Below are positions 32,840-45,877 of a stretch of 60,000 bases of DNA, one piece after another. This stretch comes from Cryptomeria japonica (Eukaryota > Streptophyta > Pinopsida > Cupressales > Cupressaceae), in contig NC_081408.1 of the NCBI RefSeq assembly GCF_030272615.1, positions 605,361,673-605,421,672 on the forward strand, given 5' to 3'. A program made the translations under genes and the position numbers. Below the pieces are notes generated by a model that saw nothing but the letters and a program-made list of their open reading frames with translations, searched no databases and was not told where the DNA came from. Position 1 is the stretch's first letter. Each line of letters opens with the position of its first letter.

Positions 32840-35800
32840 TCCCTCCTAGACTTGTCTTTTGATTTATGCATTGATAGACTTGATTAGACTCTTATGTGAT
32901 GTTTTGATTTATGTTTATGAATCTATCTATATGAGTAGATGTTATGGATGATGATAGACCTTTTAAATCGATATATGTTACATGATGACTTATGTGGGTG
33001 ATTGATATATCATAGACTATTATGACAATGGACTTATAATGATGATCTATAGTGTCCTTATTGTTATCATTGGATGGTTCATATTGTGATGAGTTTATGG
33101 TGGCTTCTTGATTATGCTAACCCTATTATATGATCATGATGATTGAGTCGATGATATAATGATTGTGATTGTCTTCTAGTGTCTTCGTGATAGGGACGAT
33201 GCCATACCACTCATTGCGAGCATGATATGACATTGTGATTCTCTATCACTTGCTTGATTATTTATGATATTATTGTATATGTGGTATTGTGGTTATTGGT
33301 GGTTTCATGATTTGCAAATACCAAACATCGACTCCACCTGGTCTCACAAGTTTGAGCGTGTCTTATCCCAATGGCAAGTTGTTGGAGATGGCATAAGTTT
33401 TTCTCTATACACTCTAGGTCCTAGTCGATATCCTAGTTAGTCGTTAGTTTCAATTGAGTTGTCTTGTGGTGTCTTGCAGTATGTTGTGTGACCCTTGTGT
33501 CAATTTGCCTTATGGTGTTGAGAGTATTTGATTTTATAAAATTAATTAATAATTGGTCAATATAGTTTATTAATGCTAAAATTAATTTATTATATAGCTT
33601 GGTCATTTAATTATTATTTGTCTAATTTATTATTGGGATTTAATATTTATTTGTATTATTTAAATGATTTATTATTTATTTATTGCTCTTGGTTATTTTA
33701 TTTATTTATTGGGCTTTTGTATTATATTTTGCCCATAAGGTTATTTTATTAAATGGTTTTGATTTAGTATTTCTCTTGTTACAATATGGTTAAACGAAAT
33801 AATATATTTACTTCCTAACCTTTTATCTTATTAGCTAATTTGGTGGGGGTAAGTAAATAATACTATTTTATATTATTTACCTCGAAACTATGCATGGTAG
33901 GTATAGGATATAGTTTTTGAGAATTTTTTGATTGGTTGGATTTTCTTATGGTTTTGGTTTCCATTTTTATTTATAGAGATTCCTAAGCATTCTGTCGGGT
34001 TAGCCATTTTGGAAATTATTCTGCATATTGGAGATCTCGGTTGATTGGAGCTTGTTTGGATTTTGGCTTTTCTTCAAATTGCTTGCCATCACTTCTAGAT
34101 CCAGGTTGGTGGATTTTCATCTCTTGCGATTTGTTTTCTGGAAGAAATTATTCTTCGTGTCTGCAAAAAGTTTGTTTGCTGAGTAATGGGAAATGGTTGA
34201 GAGAATTCTATTTGTATTGTATATAAATGCATGGTTGGCATTAGATGTTGCATTCATACCAATGTTTTGTTTCATTCACTAGTTTGGGGATATTGTCGTG
34301 AACAACATTTCATATTTCAAAGCATTTTTGGGCAAGTATTGTCTTATTATGGATTCTTATTTTGGGCCTAGGAGGTATGAACTATGATATGTTATGATTT
34401 ATTGAGTGTTTTGGTTGATTGGATTCCCTGATTTTAGCCTTGTATGGATATTTGAGTTTCTGATCCTTTGTGTGATGCCACGAGTCTCTATGGCTTAAGG
34501 AAATTATTCCTATGTTATAATTTGATTGATAGATTTAGTTTTTGACTTGTTTATTGTGATAATTCCATTATTACATCTTTCCGAATGGATTTTGCATTCT
34601 ATTTTTATGCCTTAGTGTTTTTCTGAGTCAATTGTCACTTTATAGCTTCGTTTTTCTGAATTTTTGCTTGTTGTTTTGAATGCACCACAAGAATTGTTAA
34701 ATGCGCCACTTTATCAGTCATAAGCACCACTTAACTTGTTGATTGCATCATTGTATTGGTCAAATGCGATAAAGTATGGGTTGAATGCACAAATCTGCAT
34801 TTTTATTGGGTTTTTGATGTTTTGGTTAGTTGTGATCAATTTTTCATGATTTGGTTTTTTACAAGAGGCATGTTGTGATGTCCTTGATATTCTTGGCTAT
34901 GTGTATTGCTTAGATTTTATTGTTTCATTGTTAATTGGGCTCTAGTAAGAGGGTTTGTGCCTCACCATTGAGGGACATGCTTATATATTGTATAGCTCCA
35001 GCAAGAGGAAGAATGCCCTGCTATTGAGGAATGGATCATGTGAGCTCTAGTGAGAGGATTGTGCCTCATTGTTGAGGATGCATTTGTATATGTTTAATTA
35101 AGATGTATGTGTTTCTTACTCTTTCTTATTGTTATATTTTTTATGGTGAAGGCTCTTGCTTTATATGATGGCTTTATGGTTCATATTGTGCTTTAGTTTG
35201 GTATCAATGATATTATGATTATGTATCATTTCATGTTGAGCCTTCATGATGTTATTATGTTGTTATTGTGGTTATGTTTCACCCTAAGGTCTTGGTCTAT
35301 GGATAGGGAGAGTGGGATCTTGCATGTGTAGGACTGGGGTCATGAGCAATAGGCTCTAAGAGGTTCCTAGAGATGATGCTTGGGGTCTAGACCTATCATG
35401 GGACTAATTAAGAGTTTATGTTTAATTTTCAAGTGATAGTCATTATAATTTGATTAGTGGGTTGGGTAATTAGGATTTACTTAACCAAGATAATGAATAG
35501 TTTTATGGCCCCACCTCATAGCCCTTGAGGAGAGACTCAAGATGAGCTTGGGGAGACCATTGTGATGATAAGCCAAACTCTCTTGATTTCTCATAGGTTG
35601 AGATGGATCCACATGTCTATCAAGGTGTGGCTTGGCCCCTTCTTTGTGAGGATAACATGTATTGACACTCTTTCCCTACATGTGTCTATGATCCTTATGC
35701 CTCGATTGTTGAGTACACCTCTGGGAGTTTATTGATTTATGATTAGCCTTGTGACGTGATTTGGCTTATTTCTATTTGGTTGTTTATCTTTTGTGGTAGT

Positions 35801-35971
35801 CATGTTGAGTCCTGTGTGGGAGAAAAAGCGAGACTAGGTTATCATGCCCTAATCCTACCTTTTGACACACATTACGGAATACGAAAGAGCCTAGAGGTAT
35901 CACACAATTGGCTACTTCTTTTTGTGAAAGAGAGCGCCACGAGCTACCTATTAGGATTTCTATTCCTTTGT
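32840..35971. other. AT/T-rich repeat DNA, probably non-coding part of an unidentified element
   Basis: No coding sequence is convincing on either strand. The text is T- and ATG-rich, and TGTCCCTCCTAGAC at 32838 could be an LTR start, with the target site of the preceding element overlapping it. Contents include AT-rich 33530-33700, a dispersed AATGCGCCAC-like motif group at 34678-34800, and three imperfect ~55-60-base repeats at 34938-35090 (each with GAGG, TGCC and ATTGAGG). The element type cannot be assigned. Confidence 0.45.
34938..35090 (+). repeat. Three imperfect ~55-60-bp tandem repeats
   Basis: Units share GCTC(T/C)AG(T/C)(A/G)AGAGG, then TGCC(T/C)... ATTGAGG, starting near 34939, 34996 and 35042. 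Confidence 0.7.
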
Positions 35972-37471
35972 TGTAATTGAAAGATAAAATGATGCAAGTT
36001 CAATTCCTAACCCTAAAATGCAAGTATGAGCTAACAACAAGATTGCAGAATTGAACTTAAACAATGGAAAGCTGTAAACACAAGGATAAAACAAGAATGC
36101 AGATGCGTACCCGGAGTCAAAATTTGACTGAAAATGTTCGGGACAGGGGCGCGGGCGCCACTGTCCTGATTCTGTCCCGAAACTGCACCTGAAATTGCTG
36201 TTTTGCACTCTGGAAAACTGTCTGAAATGCTGTCTGTCAGGAGGACCAGGGCACCCAGTGCCTCTGTCCCAGGGACCAGGGTGCCCAGCGCCCCTGTCCT
36301 GGCAGGACCAGGGCGCCCCACGCCCCTGTCCTGGTATTTTGCTCTGCAATTTGGTGTGGGGTGCTGTCTCGACCTGCTTTTCCCAGATCTGCAACCTGCG
36401 GCATCGTCCGAGTCCCGAAACCTGCACTTGTATCTGAAAAAGGTGTTTGGGCGGCTATATAGGGTTTTGCCTTAGTCAAACCCCCGTTTCGGTGATTTCT
36501 ACCTCCACGAATAGCCAAGTTGTATTGTAAAAGTAATGTGTGTGCAGACCTTGTGTGTCTGCAAGATCTAAAATGCAAGCAAGCAAACTAGAGCAACCTA
36601 GAAAGTAAACCCTAATTGCTTGTAAATGATAATGTAAATGCTCTAAATCAAGATGCAAAGTGATCTAAAGCATGAATAAATGATATATTTAAGCTTATGC
36701 AAAGACATGAAAACAACATGAAATCATACCCAACCCCCAAGGGAGGGGTACAAGCCAATCTTCAGTCGGTAATCTCCTATTGTTCTTCAATGTCTTCCAA
36801 GCCCTAAATGGATGAATGGAATTGATAAATGCTTGATAGAGGGATGTTGAATGTTGTTGAAGTCTTCAAAGATCTACTCTTTCGCTGCATATGAGGTTCC
36901 TCAAAACAAAATTCGGATCCCTTCAAATGAAGAAAGAGAGCTCTTATGTATGAAACCCTAGGTCGTAATTTCGTCTTTTGGCCGACCTAGAGATTGAATC
37001 TCCCGCCAATTTCTTGGGGTTAAGCTTTATTTTATGATTGGATCGTGCTCCTAAAATTTTGGGAAAAATGTCCGGGACCGTGTGCACTCCGGGCGCCATG
37101 GTCTCGACAACTTTTCACCAAATTTTCAGGGCCGTCAGATATGATGATTTTAGAGAGAATCCCGAAGTTACAGGTGATTTTGAGATGTTTTGACCCCCGA
37201 AATCAAGCCCCCAAGTTCAAAATAGGACTTAATTAGGGTTTTTGATTAGATGATGTATTGGAGGAATAACATGAAAAGGGGCACACTTTAATGAAAGGGC
37301 CCGACTTTATGATGTGAAGGATGATGAAATAGGACCTTAGACCTAATTAATTTGATTAATTAAGTGCTAAAGGAGAAATGCAATGCGAAATGCAAACCGC
37401 GCCAAGGCGGGTGCTAAACTAGGTGTGAAATTGTACCACCCTAGCAAGTGCGTACAATTTACGACGCTACA
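35972..37471 (-). repeat. LTR-like block with a GC-rich repeat island
   Basis: On the minus strand it begins TGTAGCGTCGTAAATTGTAC (37471) and ends CTTTCAATTACA (35972): TG...CA ends and 1500 bp. I found no matching target-site duplication (TTTGT against AGTCC), no primer site and no tract, so a solo or truncated LTR is only a proposal. Inside, 36140-36335 is markedly GC-rich against AT-rich surroundings. The flanks on both sides have similar T-rich composition, consistent with insertion into one older sequence. Confidence 0.45.
36240..36333. repeat. Three ~31-bp GC-rich repeats
   Basis: Three successive imperfect copies of GGACCAGGGCGCCCAGCGCC plus CCTGTCCTGG, starting near 36241, 36271 and 36303. 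Each contains a GGGCGCC-type palindrome. A related GGGGCGCGGGCGCCAC occurs upstream near 36147 and another CCGGGCGCCATGG near 37088. Confidence 0.8.
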
Positions 37472-38493
37472 AGTCCCTTGGTTGTTAGGTGTCAGCCTAG
37501 GTCTAGATTGTTTGTTGGAACCTTGTGTCATCTCCTAGCATGGGGGATGGTTCCTTATTGGTTCCACATGGTCGGGTGGTTTGATGCCTTCTTCCATTAG
37601 GATGTTCTTCATTGGTTGCTAGTGTGTGTGGATCTAGATTTATATCTTCTCTCCATGTGGATGGATCTTTGGAGCATAGTCTATGTAATTGTGATTGATA
37701 TCATGTGTTCTTTATCATGAGAAGATGTAGTTGTAAAGAAAGATTATGTAATTAGTACCTTGATATCATATGTAATAGAACTTGTAGTAGGTTGAATTCA
37801 TGAAGAGTTGTAAGGGATTATGATTGTTGTAATTGGATATTTATTATGTATGCAATTCTATGAAAGAAATTAAATGATTAAGTAATGTGGATGGATAGTG
37901 GTGGAAATGATAAATGATTCATGTATAACTAAGAGTGAATGTATTAAGTTGGAAGATGTTGTTTCCTTATGTTGGTTATCTTTAGAATATGAAGAAGAAT
38001 GAGTAGTTTATAGGTTGTATGGTTATCTTTAGAATATGAAGAAGAATGAGTAGTTTATAGGTTGTATGGTTATCCTTAATGAAATGAACTAGATTTGCAT
38101 TAGGTGATAATCTATGTGAAAATAAGATGCTATCGTGATAGATGGTTTTTAAAGGTAATTAAGAACCTTTTATTGGTGCTTTTAAAAAAGAATCCAAGAG
38201 TTAATGGGGAAATGTAAGGATATGCATTGATGGTTAATAATTCTCATGATAGGAAAGATAGTAATTAATTGGGAAATGAATGTGAATGGTATCATGGTAT
38301 ATGGATGTGTTTATGTGTTATTGTTACTAAGTAATGGAGTTGAGATACCCTAGGGAATGATTGTTAGTGAGATGTATTGATATTGCACTTGTGTAATAAG
38401 TTGTTAAGAATATGGTTATGTTTAAGTTGTTTATGAATTTATATTATAGTATGGTTAATGCATATATATAAATAGCACTCTTACTCGAGTCAT
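37472..38493. other. AT-rich non-coding DNA with a perfect 47-bp tandem duplication
   Basis: No gene is seen. A 47-base unit (GGTTATCTTTAGAATATGAA and following) at 37974-38020 is repeated exactly at 38021-38067. The rest is T/G-rich sequence of the same flavour as 32840-35971. Confidence 0.6.
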
Positions 38494-38957
38494 CTGTACC
38501 TCTCTCTATCTCTCCCTCTCCTTCTTCCTCTAAATTTCTCTTTTTCTCTCTCCCTCTCTTTCTCCCTCTTCCTCTCTCTATATTTGTATCTCTCCCTCTA
38601 CTTGTCCCATCTCTCTATCTATTTCTTTCCCTCTTCCTCCCTCCATACCCCTTTATATCTACCTCTATATTTCTATCACCCCGCTCTCTCTTCCTAGACA
38701 TATATATCTATATCTCTTTTCTTCTCCATCTACAGATTTATTCTTCCATCTCTCCCACTATCTCTATCTCATCATATCTCTATCTCTCAACCCCTCTATA
38801 TATCCCTCTTTTCATATCTCTCTCTATATCACTTCCTATCTCTACCTTTGTGTTTATATCCCTCTATCTCATTCTCGCCCTATCTATATACTTATCTTCA
38901 TATAATTTATTTATCTCTCTCCTTTTTGCCCTTTACCCCTCTATCTCTTTCTATCCA

Positions 38958-39021
<64 letters not shown>

Positions 39022-39462
39022 GCACTATCCCTTTCTCTTTCTATGTATCTTTTCCTCTCTTTATCTTCCCATATATCTTTACCTCTCTGTTGTATCTCCC
39101 TCGATTTATCTCATTTTATTTCTCTCTCCCTCTTTCAATATTTGTTTGTCTATCTCTTATTATCTATTTATATATCTCTATCTCTTCTCCCTGTCCCCAC
39201 TTTCTATATCTACTTATATATATTTCTCTCTTTATCTATCCATATACATAACCCTCTCTATCTTCCCCCTATCTCCATTTATATATCTACCTTCTTCTCT
39301 TCCTCTATATCTCTAGACATGTCTCAAACTCTTTATCCATCCTTCTCTCTTCCTCTCTATCTCTATCTCATTAGCCCTCCCCTCTCTCTATCTCTCTCAA
39401 TCTCCCCCTTATATTTCTCCCTCTTTTTATCTATATCTATCACTCACTCTCACTCTCTCCTT
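38494..39462. repeat. ~970-bp polypyrimidine tract with (CT)30
   Basis: The + strand is nearly all C and T with scattered A, built from TCTCTATCTC and CCCTCT-like words, and includes a perfect CT run at 38961-39020 (60 bases). Long open frames here are artefacts of the repeat. Homopurine/homopyrimidine DNA of this length can form triplex structure. Confidence 0.93.
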
Positions 39463-41978
39463 GTTGCAAATATAACATGATCCTTTTCATAATGGATCCT
39501 AATTATCCTCCTAATTTGGAGGTTTTTTTGAATCTTATTTAGATCCTTGTAAGTGGATGCATAGTTGATTTAAATATATCACTTCTCCATGAAGACCTTT
39601 GTTAAACAAACAACATCATTTTCTAAATGGCCTACCAATTAAGCTCATGTACTACACAAATGTATGAAAAAAATAGACCAAAATATTTCCTAATTGACCT
39701 TCCACACCTCTTCAGTGTACCCATTGCACACCAAGGTGCAATTGCTAGTTGTAATTTATATTCAAGTTTTCAATGAAATGAGTTCTCTATTCAGGTCAAT
39801 TTAGAACAGATTGAGTTTTTTTATTTTCATTTAGTATTTTTGTGAGTGTTTTTTAAATTATCACAATGTTTCATATGAAAGTATTGAATTTATTTTCAAA
39901 AAAATTATAAACTCAATGATGACGAAATATGCATAACTTTTATTAGGGACAACATTTTGTCATGAAACTTTGTCAAATTGTTGATATTATCACAGTAAAA
40001 AAAAATCCATAAATATAATTCCTTCAAAATCAAATAAAAGCTTCAATTTAATTATTTATGTAAATTAATCAACAAAAATTTGAACTTTTAATATTTGGTA
40101 GCCTAGAAAGGGTTTTGACTTAGAAATTGACCACATTGTGTAAAACAATACTAGTAACATCCCCCACAAGAGGATTTTATACCATCTTTCATAGATTTCA
40201 AATATCAATCATTTTCATAATTTTTTATGCTACATAACTACTCTTGAGGTTCTTGGCTAAAATAATGGAGGTTCAGCTTCAAGATGGTACACAAATCAAA
40301 ATTTGTGGATGGTTGGAGATTTTTTGAATAGGAGGTTCTCAGTTTGAAGATTTTTGACACAGGTTTAAAATTTTGTTAAGTTTGAAAAAGGGCTAATAAT
40401 ACTAAACTTAATCTCACTTGAAGGTTTATTATATTTTTGTCTCACCTCATAGGGAATTGACACGTTTTCTCACACTTTCCCTAAGTTTTCCACATACATG
40501 TCAAACCTTTTAGAGAGATAGCCAATCTTTTATACCTATATTTCTTCTTTTTCATTGTTCTACATATGCAAAGAGTTCATTCTACAATTCTATTCACTTT
40601 AATGATAGTTTTCAGCATTATTGTGCACACATTTATTTGTGGAAGTTTTTGGTTTTTTTATTCATCATATTTATTCTCCAACATGATATTAGAGCCATGA
40701 ATTGAAAATTTCACTTCCTAATTTATATTTAATCCCACACTTAGCCCTTTCAATAGCGCATCAAAAACTAAATGAGCATCACTATTAAGTCCAAAATGCA
40801 CCATAAAGCTAAAATTGTTTATCATTTACTCATTTTCAACATAGAAAATTTCTCTTTCATTTTGTACCCACATTATACAAATTTTGTATAGTTGTCTTAT
40901 ATAAAAAATATTTTTAATAAAATTATTATTTTGTAATAGATGAGTTGGTATTTTCTATGTATTTCACAATAGTTGATTAATGATTTTTAGTTATGTAAAG
41001 TCGTAAATTGCACATCGTGCAATTCCACATCACATCAGTGCCTTCGCTTTAGGCTGATTGAAGTCATTCATCACCTATTTGTCCTTTTGTCCACTTGGAA
41101 CTTGGATTTTATCAACCATACTAACCAATTGACCAATGGACTCTAGTGTGTTGCAAAGACATCCACGCACCACGCTATCATCTCACAATTATGTCAATTT
41201 GCAGGTGCTCATTTGAGCGTTAAACCTACGCTCAAAAGAGTTTGTAACACCTCTGTCTGTAGCCACTGATGTTGGGATTCCTTCTAGGAGCTATATCTCA
41301 TGCATTTTGAGACTTCTTGGGACTTCTTAATCATTTGGAGACTTCTTGAGCTCTTGGCATTTGATCCTTCATCTTTCACAAGCTTTTCCAGCATTCGAAG
41401 ACCACCATTATCACAGCTTCTTGGAGAATTTGTGGTTCTATCATCTCGAGTGTTGGTGGGGAGTTATTTATCTTTATTTATTTGCATATCCATCATCTTT
41501 ATCATTTATTTCTCAATCATTTCTATTATATGGGTTGTCTATGGAGGTGGAAACATCGAAATGGGGGTTTGATTAAGGAAGACCTCTAAACATAACCCCC
41601 AACATTTTCTCTCTTTGCTTGTGTGCATGTTTGTGATTGAAGGAGAGAACTCACCTTGTTGGAGGCTTAAATCATGGACCGATTGTAAGTTTCCTCCACC
41701 CTCTTTCATTTTCTTTTAGCTATGTGCATTCCGTACTTCTTATTTTATTTATCGTAATATTATCATTTTGGTCATACTACTATGTCTGTGTACTTTCAGA
41801 TGGTTTTTGTACTCTGTCCGTATAGGACATTAGCGCGCCACATTGGTGCCCTAGTTTTGTGCACTCGTCTCGAGGACATAAGATTAACAAAGTCATTCAT
41901 AAGTCTTGTTTATAGCTTGTTAGTATAGTTTTATACTTTGCATCCCTTGGCTCACCTTTAGTGTTAGTTTAAGTGAGG
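39463..41978. other. Anonymous AT-rich DNA; right end may be LTR/leader of an old gypsy element
   Basis: No gene is seen. Near 40750 there is one TAGCGCATC and nearby AGCATCAC/ATGCACCAT words like the motif arrays elsewhere. From about 41270 the sequence may belong to a + strand gypsy element: TGTTGGGATTCC at about 41271, and GCGCGCCACA followed by TTGGTGCCC near 41833-41852 could be an LTR end plus primer site. The interrupted element would resume at 51281. These assignments are tentative. Confidence 0.4.
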
Positions 41979-41983
41979 TAGAG
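41979..41983. other. Target-site duplication of the chromovirus, left copy
   Basis: TAGAG directly before the LTR start TGGTGCAGTCACTG at 41984; the same five bases follow the other LTR at 51276-51280. In the internal duplicate the site reads TAGGG (45119-45123). Confidence 0.85.
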
Positions 41984-42697
41984 TGGTGCAGTCACTGATT
42001 AGGAGGGACCTCAAAGAGATTAGTCCAGACCGGTTAGCAAGAGTAAATGCAATGAAAACACAAGGATATGATGGAGACAATGCAGAACATATTGAATTAT
42101 ATCATGAAAAACTGATAACAACCAATCAGTAACAACCGGGTTACAGTAACCGACTCATAGGCCTACTAAAACATGCTCAAAATACAGACCATGTCACAAC
42201 CAGGACCTCAAACTTAAGATTTTGCTACTATGTTATGTCTAAGTCTCTATATACATTCTAATTCTCTATTACAATGATTTATTCAATCCAAGGGGATCTG
42301 GTTGGCCCAAAAGGGAACAAAACTCGAAGAACAAGACCTAATGTGTAAAACCAACAAGGTCAGCCACATGCCAAGGAATAATGAAATCAACGCTCAGGGC
42401 TCCGAAAGCTACGGAAAGGATCCAGTAGATCGCCAATGCAAATAGGTTGAGGCAACCAGTAACTAGAAAACTATCTCGGAAACCTGTAGCGATAACTTGC
42501 TGAAAAATGATCCATCTGTGGTTTGGGAATAAGGTAGATGATCAAGTCCTCAAGCAAAATCCAAATCCGCACGATTAGGTGAGTCAAATCTGGGAAACAC
42601 AGAAATAAATGCTAAAACTACAAACAGAAAGCAAAACATAAAGGAAATATTTTTGGTTGATGCAAGATTGCCATGAACCGATGATGCTCCTACATCA
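41984..42697 (-). repeat. 3' LTR of the chromovirus (outer copy)
   Basis: TGGTGCAGTCACTGATTAGG ... GATGCTCCTACATCA on the + strand, 714 bp; in element orientation it starts TGATGTAGGAGCATC. It matches 50528-51275 apart from substitutions and about 35 extra bases there. Confidence 0.9.
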
Positions 42698-42738
42698 GAC
42701 ATGTGGGGTTGTTGAAAAAAGTGAGTCTCTCACTTTGT

Positions 42739-43251
42739 TGGGTTCAGAGGAAAACCAAGGCAGTCTACCTCTGCCTGAGAAATCCAAGATGAATCTTCAA
42801 CTAGTTTGTCTTTCCACTTCATAAGATACTCCTTATACTAACTGTTTCGAGTAGTACACCCAATCCTACTGTCCAAAATGTCTTCAATCTGATTTGGTTC
42901 CTTCCGGGGCAACTGTTTCTCCAAGTCTGCAATATCGTCCTCACTGAATTCTGGTTCCTGATACTGATGAAGATTTGCAATGTTAAACACAGGTGAAATA
43001 CTCAGACTATCTGGTAACTCCACTTCATATGCATTTCCAAAACTGAACTTTCTCAAAATCTTGCAAGGTCCAAAATTTCTCATCTGCAACTTGTTATAAG
43101 TTCCAACCGGGAATCTTTCTTTTCTCAGATACACCATCACTTCATCACCAAATTCAAATTCCTTATGTCTTCTCTTCTCATTTGCTTTCTCCTTATACTT
43201 GTTGTTCATGTCCTCCAACTGTTGCTTAACTTGAATATGTAAGTTATTCAT
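42739..43251 (-). pseudogene. Integrase C-terminus and chromodomain, copy 1
   Basis: Starts MNNLHIQVKQQLEDMNNKYK, with the GPY-like MRNFGPCKILRKFSFGNAYE and an acidic hinge. The chromodomain follows: IEDILDSRIGCTTRNS, a TAG at 42838-42840, then YKEYLMKWKDKLVEDSSWIS, the expected chromo pattern (VEDILD...YLVKW...TWE). It ends at TGA near 42739. Confidence 0.85.
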
Positions 43252-44607
43252 GTGATCTGCAAATTCTTCTGCTTTTGAACTTCTCTAGTCTTCACTACTA
43301 ATATCTCTTAATTTTGATATACCTCTAGGGTGTGCTTCGTTAACAATCTCAAAAGGTGTCCTTTCGGTACTCCTATTTACTGAATTATTGTAGCCAAACT
43401 CTGCTTGTGCAAGAATCAAATCCCAACTTCCGGTTTTGTCTCCAACTAAACATCTCAACAAATTTCTCAAGCTCTAGTTGACTACTTTTGTCTGTCCATC
43501 AGTCTGTGGGTGAAAAGTAGAACTGAACTTCAAATTTGTCTTCATCTTTTTCCAAAGTGTTCTCCAATAATAACCAACAAACTCAGTGTCTCTGTCTGAA
43601 ACTATGCTCTTAGGTAATCCATGCAATCTCACTACTTCCTTGAAAAATAGGTCTGTTACATGTAATGCATTTGATGTCTTCTTAAAAGGTATGAAGTGAG
43701 CCATCTTTGAGAATCTATCCTCTACCACAAATATAGAATCATTCCCTCTCTGTGTTTTAGGCAATCCAAGTATGAAATCCATGCTTATATCCTCCCAAGG
43801 TCTTATCGGTACTGTCAAATGTTTATACAATCCCACATTCTGACTACTACCCTTTGCAACTTGACAAACTCTACAACTTTGCACATATTTCCTAACATCC
43901 TTATGAATCTGGGGCCAAAAGTAATGCTCACTCACCAATGATACTGTTTTGTCAACAACAAAGTGTCTGGCTAATCCTCCACTATGTTTCTCCTTTATTA
44001 GATTCTCCCTCATAGAACCCTTAGGTATGCACAACTATATTCCTGTGAATAATATCCCACCCTGAATGAAGTAATCCAACCACTTGCTTCTATCTACCAT
44101 AACCGATTCTCTACATGCTCTCCAAGGTTCTGAAAAATCTTGCTCATCATCATACAAGGCCTTCAATTTCTCAAATCCTAATACTGTTACTCTCATCTCT
44201 GTCAGCAAATTCTTTCTCCTACTCAATGCATCAATAACTTTGTTAGATTTCCCACTTCTATGTTTCAACATAAAAGTGTAACTCTGCAAAAATTCTACCC
44301 ATCTCATATTTCTTTGATTCAACTTACTCCGACTGTTCAAATACTGCAAATCTTGATGATCCATATACAACACAAACTCCTTAGGCAATAGGTACTATCT
44401 CCACTTCTTCAAGGCTTGAACAATGGCATAAAATTCTTGATTATACACTGAATATCTCCTTCGGGCATCATTCAATTTCTCACTGAAATAAGCTACTACT
44501 CTCCCTTCCTGACTCAAGACTGCTCCTATTGTTGTTCCACTTTCATCACAATCCACTTGAAATAATTTATTGAAATCCGGTAAAGCTAACACAGGATGCT
44601 CAGTCAC
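43252..44607 (-). pseudogene. RNase H and integrase, duplicated copy 1
   Basis: A single minus-strand frame with stops at 44395-44397, 44035-44037, 43471-43473 and 43282-43284. RNase H: FQVDCDESGTTIGAVLSQEG, VYNQEFYAIVQALKKWR, YMDHQDLQYLNSRSKL. Integrase: SGGLARHFVVDKTVSLV and CRVCQVAKGS (zinc module), SMDFILGLPKTQRGND (first Asp), [18 protein letters not shown] (second Asp). The expected Glu is Lys in DGQTKVVN (codon near 43489-43491). The other copy keeps Glu, so this change came after the duplication. Confidence 0.88.
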
Positions 44608-45123
44608 TTCTGTTTCAATAGTTCAAAACTTTTGTTTTGCTCCGATGGTCCACTTGAATTCCTTTTGATTTCCCATCATTGTCTCAGTCATAGGGTTACA
44701 AACTGAAATGGAATTTTTTATGAACTTCCAGTAGAAACTAGCCAATCCATGAAATGATCTTACTTCTCCAATGCTTTCTGTTATAGGTCACTCAACAATT
44801 GCTTTTACTTTCTCAGGGTCCATCTTCAAACCATCCTCGGATATCACAAACCCAAATCGACTAACTCGTCCTTCATGAAAGTGCACTTCTTAAGATTTAT
44901 TATCATTTTGGTCATACTATTATGTCTGTGTACTTTCAGATGGTTTTTGTACTCTGTCTGTATAGGACATTAGCGCGCCACATTGGTGCCCTAGTTTTGT
45001 GCACTCGTCTCGAGGACATAAGATTAACAAAGTCATTCATAAGTCTTGTTTATAGCTTGTTAGTATAGTTTTATACTTTGCATCCCTTGGCTCACCTTTA
45101 GTGTCAGTTTAAGTGAGGTAGGG

Positions 45124-45837
45124 TGGTGCAGTCACCGATTAGCAGGGACCTCAAAGAGATCAGTCCAGACCGGTTAGCAAGAGTAAATGCAATGAAAACA
45201 CAAGGATATGATGGAGACAATGCAGAACATATTGAATTATATCATGAAAAACTTATAACAACCAATCAGTAACAACCGGGTTACAGTAACCGACTCACAG
45301 GCCTGCTAAAACATGCTCAAAATACAAAACATGTCACAACCGGGACCTCAAACTTAAGATTTTGCTACTATGTTATGTCTAAGTCTCTATATACATTCTA
45401 ATTCTCTATTACAATGATTTATTCAATCCAAGGGGATCTGGTCGGCCCAAAAGGGAACAAAACCCGAAGAACAAGACCTAATGTGTAAAACCAACAAGGT
45501 CAACCACATGCCAAGGAATAACGAAATCAACGCTCAGGGTTCCGAAAGCTACGGAAAGGATCCGGTAGATCGCCAATGCAAATAGGTCGAGGCAACTAGT
45601 AACTAGAAAACTATCTCGGAAACCTGTAGCGATAACTTGCCGAAAAATGATCCATCTGTGGTTTGGGAATAAGGTAGATGATCAAGTCCTCAAGCAAAAT
45701 CCAAATCCGCACGATTAGGTGAGTCAAATCCGGGAAACACAGAAATAAATGCTAAAACTACAAACAGAAAGCAAAACATAAAGGAAATATTTTTGGTTGA
45801 TGCAAGATTGCCATGAACCGATGATGCTCCTACATCA
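45124..45837 (-). repeat. Duplicated chromovirus 3' LTR (inner copy)
   Basis: Second copy of the 714-bp LTR created by the tandem duplication, not by transposition. It is bounded on the left by duplicated flank (44901-45123) and not by a genuine target site. Confidence 0.92.
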
Positions 45838-45877
45838 TACATGTGGGGTTGTTGAAAAAAGTGAGTCTCTCACTTTG

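Noticed and set aside
35972-37471. Solo LTR with target-site duplication
   Set aside because: The TG...CA ends are good, but the five bases on each side do not match; CCTTTGTTGT against CCTTGGTTGT is suggestive but placed wrongly for these ends. Kept only as an LTR-like block.
38848-39480. Open frames of 133 and 210 codons
   Set aside because: They are translations of the CT-rich repeat in several frames, with Ser/Leu monotony and no real protein character.
41300-41572. 90-codon hydrophobic open frame
   Set aside because: T-rich DNA gives Ile/Phe/Ser-rich translations by chance; there is no start context or family resemblance.
45119-45123. Second insertion site for the inner chromovirus LTR
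   Set aside because: The flank left of it is a copy of 41761-41983, so the inner LTR arose by tandem duplication and not by a new insertion.
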